The position numbers were made by a program, and so were the translations under genes. Below are positions 1 to 6,243 of a stretch of 6,243 bases of DNA, in pieces. Where the stretch lies: contig PMOP01000050.1 of the NCBI GenBank assembly GCA_003161495.1, forward strand, positions 1 to 6,243. Direction: 5' to 3'. How positions within the stretch are numbered: position 1 is the first letter of the stretch; every line of letters begins with the position of its first letter. The notes under the pieces are model-generated. The model made no database searches. It was not told the DNA's origin and saw only the letters and a list, made by a program, of their open reading frames with translations. This DNA comes from Acidobacteriota bacterium (GTDB taxonomy: Bacteria; Acidobacteriota; Terriglobia; Acidiferrales; UBA7541).

Positions 1-813
1 AAAGACGGCCTCATTGACGATCCACGGAAATGCAAGTTTGATCCCGCTGTGCTTCTCTGTGAGAAAGATGACTCCCCGAGTTGCCTGACGAGCAAGCAAG
101 TGGAAGCGTTGAAGAACATCTATGCGGGTGCGCCTCCCCTGAAAGGCAAACCGATTTTTCCGGGAAAAATGCCGGGCGGCGAAAGAGGCTGGGGGACGTA
201 TATGCCGACCGCCTCGAAGAATATCAGTTACAACCTGTCCGTGGGTTTCTTCAAATATATGGTGTATGAAGATCCTAACTGGGATTACACCACGTGGGAC
301 TTTGCCAAAGGAGTGCCCTATACGGAGGAAAAGCTGGCCCGCATTCTGGACGCGGTTGATCCTGACTTGAAAGCATTTCGCGCGCACGACGGCAAATTGC
401 TGCTTTATCAAGGATGGTCGGATCCGGCGGTTGCTCCTCTGAACGCGATCAATTATTACAAGAGCGTTGTGGCTACCCTCACGAAGACGGATGAGCAAAC
501 CTTTGAACCTGAGACCGATATCTTTTACCGAAGCAATGCGAAGGTGGAAGATGGAGTTCGACTCTTCATGGTGCCGGGGATGAGCCATTGCGGGGGCGGC
601 CCCGGCCCGAACAAGTTCGACGCGTTCGGCCCGCTAGTAACTTGGGTCGAGCACAAACAAGCGCCGGAAAGAATTATTGCGTCACACTCGACGGGCGAGA
701 CAGTGGACCGTACGCGGCCTCTGTGCCCATACCCGATGACGGCGCAATATAGCGGCCAAGGCAGCATCGACGACGCTGCAAACTTTGTCTGCAGGATGCC
801 GAATAATAATTAA
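1..813 (+). CDS. Tannase/feruloyl esterase family hydrolase, C-terminal part (5' end outside window)
   Basis: The reading frame is open from base 1 to TAA at 811-813, giving 270 residues; the family is usually about 500-600 residues, so roughly half is missing on the left. The family hydrolyses esters of aromatic acids (gallate, ferulate and similar), normally after export. Visible residues 1-20 match the calcium-binding segment (DGLIDDPRKCKFDP), with cysteines at 11, 20 and 28. The catalytic acid is probably D141 in GWSDPAV, and the catalytic base H196 in GMSHCGGGPG, where the adjacent C197 is the half-cystine typical of the family's CS-D-HC arrangement. The nucleophile serine and its paired cysteine would lie upstream, unseen. 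The C-terminus (RTRPLCPYP and DDAANFVC, cysteines about 242 and 264) is the usual family tail. An internal GTG at 49 is not the start, because conserved sequence precedes it. The gene is convergent with the receptor gene. The family is secure; the substrate cannot be told, and MHETase-like esterases share this fold. Confidence 0.93.
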   Translation, partial: KDGLIDDPRKCKFDPAVLLCEKDDSPSCLTSKQVEALKNIYAGAPPLKGKPIFPGKMPGGERGWGTYMPTASKNISYNLSVGFFKYMVYEDPNWDYTTWDFAKGVPYTEEKLARILDAVDPDLKAFRAHDGKLLLYQGWSDPAVAPLNAINYYKSVVATLTKTDEQTFEPETDIFYRSNAKVEDGVRLFMVPGMSHCGGGPGPNKFDAFGPLVTWVEHKQAPERIIASHSTGETVDRTRPLCPYPMTAQYSGQGSIDDAANFVCRMPNNN

Positions 814-883
814 GTTGCTGCGCGTATTTCTCTACGGGTCCTGATTTCCCGCAAATCTTGTTGTGCGCGATTGTTCCAGCGTT

Positions 884-3800
884 CTACCACTTAAATTTCA
901 AACCAAGTTGTATGTCGCGCGGGCCGCCAGAGCCGAGCACCGGATTTGAAGCCAAGGTATCGGCAGTGAGGCACCCGCACGCAAACCCAGCGCCGGCCGA
1001 TGGGTCGTTATTGGAGCGACCGCCCGCGCCGTACGGATTGGCAAACGTAACGTGATTGAAAATATTGAAGACCTCGACGCGGAACTGGGCGGTGAGCCGT
1101 TCCTTGAGGACGACTTCCTTGGTTAACGACATGTCCAGGTTCCTGTAGCCGGCGTCACGGAAGATATTGCGTCCCGCGTCGCCAATGGTTCCGAAAGCAG
1201 GAGGTACAAGGACGGATTTCCCATTGGGTGAGACATAGCAGCCTGTATTAACGAGAGCAGCATAAGCAAGAGTATTTCCCGCTCCTCCCACGGCGCTTAT
1301 GCAACTAGCCGGCAGGTTGGAGCCCGAGAAATATGGAAGTCCGCCAGTGCCTCCTGCGAAGACGTCACCGTTAAATGTGGTGAAACCATGAACCTCTTTG
1401 AAGTCCGCAGGATTCCCCACGAAGTTCCACTGTTCAAGCTGCCCAATACCGAAAGGCAAGTGAACCTCGCCAGTTCCCGTAAAATCGTTGCTACCGTCTT
1501 GTGCCCACCAAGGTAAGCCGGATTCCAGGACTACGACGCCGTTGAGGGACCATCCTTCCAGCATTTGACCATAACCTTTCCTTCCGGGGATGGCATAGGT
1601 GGCTGAAAAAGTCCCGCGATGTCTCATGTCCGTATCGCTGCTGGCGTAGAGCGAGTTGGGATTCCCGGAGAGAGGCACATACAGGACTCCCCAGTTGTCT
1701 GAGGCATTATCGAGAGAATGGGAGTACGTGTAACCAGCTGTGAAGGAAAGGCCGTGAGATGCTCTCTGGGTGAGAGTTATTTGCAGGGCGTTGTAATTGG
1801 ATCTATCGGCATTGGAGAAAAACGGGATGTATTTTAGGTACGGAAACTTGCTGGCATATGGTCGAGCTGCCGCCTCTGCCACAGGATCAGGTGAGCAGTT
1901 ATCATATATCCCCCCATCCCCTAAGTTCGCAAGGCAGGCAGCTTGCGCGGCCGGAGTCCAGCCCGAGCCTATGGGCGGCGCGTTGAGGTCCGTCACACCG
2001 ATCATTTTCGATCCGTGATCGCCGACGTAAGCAACCTCGATGGACATATTAGATGTTAAGGCCCGCTGAATTCCCACCGTCCAAAGCGTAACGTAAGGAA
2101 TGCGTAGATTTGGATCCACACCGACCACGGTGCAGGGCTGCGGAAGAATGACCTGTGTCGAGGGTAGCGTGACTGGGTTGCCGTCGCCGCAGGCCGGCGT
2201 AGGCTGGTAAAGAGGCTGGTTAGGCCCGTTATTAATCCAGTCAAATGCAACTTGACCGGAGAGTGCGGTGCCTTTAAGTGCCGAGCCTGTGAAGATAGTG
2301 TCGGAGACATTGATCGTGCCGGGGCTTGTAATTTGACTGCCGTTTACATAAAGATTTACACCGGTCGGAACGGAACGCAGCCCCAGGAAGTTCGCCAGGT
2401 TATTCAGCACATCGTTGCTAAGTTGCTCATACACGAGACTTCCGCCGGCGCGCAAAACGGTTTTGCCGTTTCCAAAAATGTCCCAGGCGACACCAAAGCG
2501 CGGCGAGAAATTCCTGTGATCGCCGGCGTATGGACTACTGATTCCGTGGCCTACCTGTACCAGCCCCGTGGCAGAGTTCGGATCGAAATTGCCCAGCAAA
2601 TTGTTAGCTTCCGTCGGCACCGTGTCTATTTCGTAGCGGAGTCCCAGGTTAACGGTGACGCGCGGCGTAACGCGCCAATCATCCTGTACAAACAGGGCAT
2701 ATCCCTGGCTTTTCATGTCGCGCTGAAGATTGCCGGACAGGAAGTTCGCGGAAGAGGGGATTCCTTCAAAGAATTGCGTCAGATTCGCGAATTTTATCGG
2801 ACCCTTGGCGTTCGCCGACACGTTCGAAGGATTGTCCATCACCAGAACTTCTCCGCCGAATTTGAACGCGTGGTTACCATGCAAATAGGAAACGTGGTCC
2901 AGGATCTGCACAGTGGAGTCCGGGCCGACATACTTAGGCCAACCGGCGCCCAAAAGGAATGTGCCAAAACTCTGAATAGTGATTTGGGGGAGACCAAAAT
3001 AGGCAGGATCCGTCTGGCCGGTATAAATATGGTACGTACTCCCGTTGAAGGTGTAATTTGCAGGATCATTCGTATAGTCGTTGCTTAGAAAAGCCTGGTA
3101 ATAGCGCGAGTAGCCCAATCGCGCTTCATTGACCCAGTTCGAACGCGGCGTCCAGGTCCAGCTTCCCGCGCCAACTTGTGTCTTCGCATTCTGGATAGTC
3201 AATGAGGTGGGCACAACCTGTTGCGGAGGATTATCCACAAGAAGTCCATTTCCCAATCCGTTGAAGTAGAAGCCATTTATCGTGTTTTTGTCGCTGATAT
3301 GATAGTCGATCTTGACCAGACCGCCGTCCACCTGGTTGTGACTGTCGATGTCCGTGGCCTCGGTAATACCAGGCCCGCCATTCAAGGGAAATAATCCCTG
3401 GAAACCGTTTGCGGGCTGCCCGGAAATAGGGGTGCAGGTGGTTGGGCTGAGCCCCGCGATTTGCGCACTCAGAGGGGCCACGCCTAATGCCTGGGCCGCG
3501 ATGCAGGCATCGACGAGACTGTGAGCTGCATCCCCACCGAGCGTGCCTGACACGGGAATGCTGTGTTCCGCCGGGTTGCCCACGGAGTAGCGCTGATCCT
3601 CAAAACTAAAAAAGTAAAACAGCTTGTCTTTTTTGATGTGACCACCCAATGTGGCGCCGAACTGCTCCAGAGCGGTGTCCACCTTCGGCCCGGCACTCTC
3701 GGGGTTAAAGTAGTCTCGCGCATCGAAGGCGGAACTGCGGCCATACGCGTAGGCCGTGCCGTGCAATGTGTTAGTGCCTGCCTTGATGCCTACGTTGACT

Positions 3801-4567
3801 ACCGCGCCGGGTTTCCAACCGTACTCCGCCGGGGGATTTACCTCCGTTTTGAATTCATCCACCGCATCGATCGGCAGAAGAGTTTCCGCGTCGCCTCCCA
3901 CTCCGCCGGCGTTCATGGCGGGCTGCGCCGCCCACGGATCGTCGGTATTGACGCCGTCCACGAGGTAAACATTGTCGTGGTAACGCATCCCGTTAGTGCT
4001 CTGCGTGAACGCACCGCCGCCGGGATAAATCATCACGCCGGGACGAAGCTGCAGCAGGTTCGTAAAGTTACGGCCATTCATGGGCAAACTATCGATGATC
4101 TCGCTTTGTAGCGTTCCGCCCAATTCCGCATTCGTGGTTTCTATCAAGGGGATTGACTCTGTCACAGTGATCGTCTGCGACACTTCGCCGGGCTGGAGTT
4201 GAATGTCGACGCGAAGATCCTGATCGACCTCCAGAATGATGTTCTGACGTTCGCTGGCTTTGAAACCCTTGGCTTCGACGCGGACCTTATAGGTTCCTGG
4301 AGTCAAGTTCGGGGCGTTGTACTCGCCGGCCTGGTTCGAGGTCAATGTCCGCGTCGTGCCCCTTTGCGTGTCGACGACCAGGACTGTGGCGCCGTCTATC
4401 ACGCCGCCGCTTTGATCGGAGAGGGTTCCCAGGATTCGCCCCGCGTTGCCTTGTGACAGCATTGGGATGCAAGCCAGGAATGTCGCAATCATCACGCATA
4501 ACACCTGCATAACCTGTTTGAAACCGGGCCGAAAAGATGTCGCGATCATCGAGGTTCGCGGACGCAT
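884..4567 (-). CDS. Oar-like TonB-dependent outer-membrane receptor with N-terminal carboxypeptidase-regulatory-like domain
   Basis: The 1227-residue protein (stop TAG at 884-886) is predicted to form an outer-membrane beta-barrel that imports a ligand using TonB-ExbBD energy. Order of parts: basic N-terminus and hydrophobic signal peptide (residues 1 to about 42, core VMQVLCVMIATFLACIPML); a CarboxypepD_reg-like Ig-fold domain (about 44-125, with GTLSDQSGGVIDGATV and PGTYKVRVEAKGF); a TonB-box-like QTITVTE (131-137); a plug domain (about 140-275) with SLPMNGRNFTNLLQLRPGV and YLVDGVNTDD; then a long Oar-type barrel ending LGLKFKW with the terminal aromatic residue typical of barrel proteins. 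Several cysteine pairs in the barrel may be loop disulfides. The start is ATG at 4565-4567: it is preceded by AAAGGGGTG at good spacing and directly by the signal peptide. The same frame stays open upstream to a GTG/ATG near 4756, but that 63-residue extension is polar and would bury the signal peptide. Length suits the family (about 1100-1250). The ligand is unknown; the neighbouring esterase hints at phenolic or plant-derived compounds, by inference only. Confidence 0.93.
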   Translation of the reverse strand: MRPRTSMIATSFRPGFKQVMQVLCVMIATFLACIPMLSQGNAGRILGTLSDQSGGVIDGATVLVVDTQRGTTRTLTSNQAGEYNAPNLTPGTYKVRVEAKGFKASERQNIILEVDQDLRVDIQLQPGEVSQTITVTESIPLIETTNAELGGTLQSEIIDSLPMNGRNFTNLLQLRPGVMIYPGGGAFTQSTNGMRYHDNVYLVDGVNTDDPWAAQPAMNAGGVGGDAETLLPIDAVDEFKTEVNPPAEYGWKPGAVVNVGIKAGTNTLHGTAYAYGRSSAFDARDYFNPESAGPKVDTALEQFGATLGGHIKKDKLFYFFSFEDQRYSVGNPAEHSIPVSGTLGGDAAHSLVDACIAAQALGVAPLSAQIAGLSPTTCTPISGQPANGFQGLFPLNGGPGITEATDIDSHNQVDGGLVKIDYHISDKNTINGFYFNGLGNGLLVDNPPQQVVPTSLTIQNAKTQVGAGSWTWTPRSNWVNEARLGYSRYYQAFLSNDYTNDPANYTFNGSTYHIYTGQTDPAYFGLPQITIQSFGTFLLGAGWPKYVGPDSTVQILDHVSYLHGNHAFKFGGEVLVMDNPSNVSANAKGPIKFANLTQFFEGIPSSANFLSGNLQRDMKSQGYALFVQDDWRVTPRVTVNLGLRYEIDTVPTEANNLLGNFDPNSATGLVQVGHGISSPYAGDHRNFSPRFGVAWDIFGNGKTVLRAGGSLVYEQLSNDVLNNLANFLGLRSVPTGVNLYVNGSQITSPGTINVSDTIFTGSALKGTALSGQVAFDWINNGPNQPLYQPTPACGDGNPVTLPSTQVILPQPCTVVGVDPNLRIPYVTLWTVGIQRALTSNMSIEVAYVGDHGSKMIGVTDLNAPPIGSGWTPAAQAACLANLGDGGIYDNCSPDPVAEAAARPYASKFPYLKYIPFFSNADRSNYNALQITLTQRASHGLSFTAGYTYSHSLDNASDNWGVLYVPLSGNPNSLYASSDTDMRHRGTFSATYAIPGRKGYGQMLEGWSLNGVVVLESGLPWWAQDGSNDFTGTGEVHLPFGIGQLEQWNFVGNPADFKEVHGFTTFNGDVFAGGTGGLPYFSGSNLPASCISAVGGAGNTLAYAALVNTGCYVSPNGKSVLVPPAFGTIGDAGRNIFRDAGYRNLDMSLTKEVVLKERLTAQFRVEVFNIFNHVTFANPYGAGGRSNNDPSAGAGFACGCLTADTLASNPVLGSGGPRDIQLGLKFKW

Positions 4568-4575
4568 AGGAGTCA

Positions 4576-4582
4576 CCCCTTT
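4576..4582 (-). promoter_or_regulatory. Ribosome binding site of the receptor gene
   Basis: Read on the minus strand, the sequence is AAAGGGGTGACTCCTATG. The AAGGGG block is a strong Shine-Dalgarno match about eight to nine bases before the ATG at 4567-4565. It decides the start in favour of this ATG over the upstream in-frame starts at 4630 and 4756. Confidence 0.7.
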
Positions 4583-4620
4583 GAAATTCGCCGGTTGATA
4601 GATGGAACGGTTGTGGCGCT

Positions 4621-4650
4621 CGTATGACATACACTTCAAACGAATGTCAA
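4621..4650 (-). promoter_or_regulatory. Candidate sigma-70-like promoter of the receptor gene
   Basis: On the minus strand a perfect TTGACA (-35, 4650-4645) is followed after 18 bases by CATACG (4626-4621), which matches the -10 consensus at only three of six bases. A start of transcription near 4614 would leave a leader of about 45-50 bases containing the ribosome binding site. The -35 is strong and the -10 weak, so the assignment is tentative; it would fit a promoter needing an activator. Confidence 0.35.
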
Positions 4651-4910
4651 GGTGAAAATGTTCCCGTGAGTTGGAAGAGCTTGTAAACCTCACAGGCGGC
4701 TGCGATTTACCCAACTTTCTACGTGTCCTAAACAAGACAGACATTGCAGAGACCAATAGCTACGATGTTGCACAGTCCGATTTGTCGTTGAGGTCCCAAC
4801 GTCCCTGGTTTGGGTTAGCTCGCCATTGCTAGTACACGTCCAATTTTGTGACGTATGCGTTTGAAAAAGTTAGCTGAGCATTTTGTTTCCTGAGGCCCTT
4901 ATCCGTTCCT

Positions 4911-4940
4911 TTGACGGCGGCTGCTTTCATTCGTCATGAT
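4911..4940 (+). promoter_or_regulatory. Candidate sigma-70-like promoter of the mlaE-mlaF operon
   Basis: TTGACG (4911-4916, five of six matches to the -35 consensus) is followed after 18 bases by CATGAT (4935-4940, four of six matches to the -10 consensus). Transcription would begin near 4947, giving a leader of about 27-36 bases before the permease start. The spacing is acceptable and the location right, but with no tools this is a motif match only. Confidence 0.4.
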
Positions 4941-4943
4941 GAC
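4933..4943. repeat. Perfect 11-base palindrome GTCAT-G-ATGAC over the candidate -10
   Basis: The sequence GTCATGATGAC has five-base arms that are exact reverse complements around a central G. It covers the whole candidate -10 hexamer of the permease operon, a position where a bound repressor would block transcription. Symmetry stops at the arms (flanks C and C do not pair), and no second copy was noticed in the region, so an operator role is only a possibility. Confidence 0.35.
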
Positions 4944-4973
4944 CGCGGCTGATCAAAACACGCGGCTAAAAGT

Positions 4974-5765
4974 TTGTCGAATATGGAATCAACTTCTACC
5001 TCTGCGTGGGCAACAATCAATCATTCAGTCGAATGGTTTGGCGATCTGGGGAGCTTTTCCTGGAAGGTAATGTGCGCTGCTGTCACGAAGCCGTTGGAGC
5101 TCCGCGAGATTTTTCGGCAATTGGATGAAATAGGGTCGAAATCGTTTCCGCTGGTTGCCCTCGCCGGCGCTGCCATTGGGACGGTTCTTGCTCTCGAGAG
5201 TCGCAGCAGCCTGGTGCGTTTCGGCGCGAAGTCCATGCTTCCGGCGGCCATCGTGTACTCGATCATCCACGAGATGGGACCGATTGTTACCGGATTGGTT
5301 GTTGCCGGGCGAGTGGGAGCTGGAATCGGCGCTGAACTCGGGTCGATGAAAGTGACCGAGCAAATTGACGCCATTGAGGCCTCGGCCGTAAACCCCTACA
5401 AGCTGTTGGCCTTTACCCGCATCCTGGCGTGCATCGTGGTTTTGCCGTTGCTTACCCTGGTCACGGATTTCTGCGGCGTATTCGCGGGGTGGGTCGCAGT
5501 GGCTGTATCCGATCCGATTTCCTTACATCACTTCTTGGACAAAGGTTTGGCGGTTGTGAGCTTCAGCGATTTTCTGGCGCCGACGTTCAGGACTTGCGTC
5601 TTCGGTCTGATCATCGGTTTGGTAGCCTGTTTTCAGGGAATGCGCACGAGGGGTGGCACCGAGGGTGTGGGGCGCTCGGCTACTAGTTCCGTCGTGTTGT
5701 CCTCCTTGCTTGTGATTTTGGCCGACGTTTTGCTGGTGAAGTTGATTCTTATTTTTTTCCCATGA
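4974..5765 (+). CDS. mlaE: MlaE/MCE-type ABC transporter permease
   Basis: This is the inner-membrane permease of an MlaFE(D)-type ABC transporter that moves phospholipids or other hydrophobic molecules across the envelope of Gram-negative cells. The protein has 263 residues from TTG at 4974, or 260 from ATG at 4983; both sizes are normal for the family. The segment EMGPIVTGLVVAGRVGAGIG (100-119), followed by AELGSMKVTEQIDAIEA, is the characteristic MlaE signature. Hydrophobic segments lie at about 57-75, 88-112, 146-178, 205-222 and 238-262, after a polar, amphipathic N-terminus. Neither start has a clear Shine-Dalgarno sequence; only a weak AAAAG precedes the TTG, and the ATG at 4983 is equally plausible. 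The stop TGA at 5763-5765 overlaps the start of the next gene by four bases (ATGA), indicating translational coupling with the ATPase. The family assignment is secure; the substrate is inferred from the family. Confidence 0.94.
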   Translation: MSNMESTSTSAWATINHSVEWFGDLGSFSWKVMCAAVTKPLELREIFRQLDEIGSKSFPLVALAGAAIGTVLALESRSSLVRFGAKSMLPAAIVYSIIHEMGPIVTGLVVAGRVGAGIGAELGSMKVTEQIDAIEASAVNPYKLLAFTRILACIVVLPLLTLVTDFCGVFAGWVAVAVSDPISLHHFLDKGLAVVSFSDFLAPTFRTCVFGLIIGLVACFQGMRTRGGTEGVGRSATSSVVLSSLLVILADVLLVKLILIFFP

Positions 5766-6243
5766 ACCTCTCTATTGTAGAAGAGAGCTTGAATGGCAAT
5801 CAGACCTGCCGAATTTCCGGCGAGCCGGTTCTGGCGCTCCAACACGTCAACAAATCGTTTGGCGCACAACATGTTTTGGACGGAATCAGTCTGACGGTGG
5901 CTCGGGGCGAGACGCTCGCGGTGCTTGGACGAAGCGGCACCGGAAAGAGTGTTTTACTGAAATTAATTATCGGGCTCGCAAAAATGGATACCGGTTCTAT
6001 TTGCATTCAAGGGCAGGAGATTGCGGGCCTCTCGCTCACCGAGATGAATCGGTTGCGAATCAAGATGGGGTTCTTATTTCAAAATGCGGCGCTCTATGAC
6101 TCATTGACCGTGGAGCAGAATGTCGCGTTTCCGCTGGAGCGGCACACAAAAATGTCGGCGTCCGAACGGAGCGCTCGGGTGAAGGAATTGCTGAGCAGCG
6201 TCGGGATGGAGAAAGATCTCAAAAAAATGCCGAGCGATATTTC
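5762..6243 (+). CDS. mlaF: MlaF-type ABC transporter ATP-binding protein, N-terminal part (3' end outside window)
   Basis: From ATG at 5762 the frame stays open to the window edge, giving 160 complete codons plus two bases; the family is about 240-280 residues. It is the ATPase that powers the MlaE permease. After about 20 leading residues without obvious homology the ABC fold begins (VLALQHVNKSFGAQHVLDGI). Walker A is GRSGTGKS (56-63), followed by VLLKLIIGL. The Q-loop is FLFQNAALYDSLTVEQNV (glutamine at 107), whose ALYDSLTV part is typical of the Mla/MCE ATPases rather than of general importers. The visible part ends MPSDIS, exactly where the family continues into the LSGG-type signature, so signature, Walker B and H-loop are not visible. 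The ATG overlaps the permease stop (ATGA), so the pair is co-transcribed and probably co-translated. No frameshift is seen. Confidence 0.94.
   Translation, partial: MNLSIVEESLNGNQTCRISGEPVLALQHVNKSFGAQHVLDGISLTVARGETLAVLGRSGTGKSVLLKLIIGLAKMDTGSICIQGQEIAGLSLTEMNRLRIKMGFLFQNAALYDSLTVEQNVAFPLERHTKMSASERSARVKELLSSVGMEKDLKKMPSDI

Larger units (their letters stand above)
4568..4973. other. Divergent intergenic region, about 400 bases
   Basis: This region separates the receptor gene (minus) from the permease operon (plus). I find no convincing gene in it: the open frame continuing upstream of the receptor start lacks any recognisable domain. It holds the receptor ribosome binding site and candidate promoter on the left, and the candidate permease promoter with a short palindrome on the right. 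The hexamer GCGGCT occurs in it four times (4696, 4917, 4945, 4962). The middle stretch, about 4700-4900, shows nothing I can name. Confidence 0.7.

Noticed and set aside
835..851. Possible hairpin CGGG...CCCG between the convergent genes as a terminator
   Set aside because: The stem has only four pairs with a nine-base loop and no T-tract on either side; it is not a credible intrinsic terminator.
2252..3088. Long plus-strand open frame (278 codons) opposite the receptor gene
   Set aside because: It lies wholly antisense to a well-supported gene, its translation resembles no family I recognise and has the arginine/valine-rich look of a reverse-frame shadow.
3563..4111. Second antisense open frame (182 codons) opposite the receptor plug region
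   Set aside because: Same reason: it mirrors the reading frame of the receptor, with no ribosome binding site or recognisable domain.
4787..4800. Short inverted repeat GTTG...CAAC in the intergenic region
   Set aside because: Four-base arms around a six-base gap are expected by chance and have no positional support.
5021..5374. Minus-strand open frames opposite the permease
   Set aside because: Two overlapping antisense frames in the same stretch are shadows of the GC-rich permease codons; the plus-strand frame has the MlaE signature.
5800..6006. Minus-strand open frame opposite the ATPase gene
   Set aside because: The plus strand here encodes Walker A of an ABC ATPase; the antisense frame has no recognisable features.

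Overview
The window looks like a chromosomal fragment from a Gram-negative bacterium, most likely a member of the Acidobacteriota. The grounds are a very large Oar-type TonB-dependent receptor with an N-terminal carboxypeptidase-regulatory-like domain (a paralogous family greatly expanded in that phylum), a tannase/feruloyl-esterase family hydrolase next to it, and an Mla/MCE-type ABC transporter, which implies an outer membrane. The taxonomic call is inference: no rRNA or other phylogenetic marker is present.

Layout: (1) Positions 1-813, plus strand, hold the C-terminal part of a tannase/feruloyl esterase family enzyme; its start lies outside the window. (2) A gap of 70 bases follows. (3) Positions 884-4567, minus strand, hold a 1227-residue Oar-like TonB-dependent outer-membrane receptor, convergent with the esterase. 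(4) A divergent intergenic region of about 400 bases (4568-4973) carries a candidate promoter for each flanking gene. (5) Positions 4974-5765, plus strand, hold an MlaE-type permease. (6) Its ATPase partner MlaF starts at 5762, overlaps the permease stop by four bases (ATGA), and runs off the right edge just before its ABC signature motif.

Functionally there are two modules. The left one pairs a probably secreted aromatic-ester hydrolase with an outer-membrane receptor, which could serve release and uptake of plant-derived phenolics or ester-linked material; the link rests on adjacency only. The right one is the start of an operon for a lipid transporter of the MlaFE(D) type, which moves phospholipids or other hydrophobic substrates between inner and outer membranes; an MCE-domain protein would be expected just downstream.

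The genes are recognisable families in unremarkable condition. I see no mobile element, CRISPR array, RNA gene or clearly new system. The most checkable novelties are a perfect 11-base palindrome lying over the candidate -10 of the permease operon and a TonB-box-like segment placed after the N-terminal domain of the receptor.
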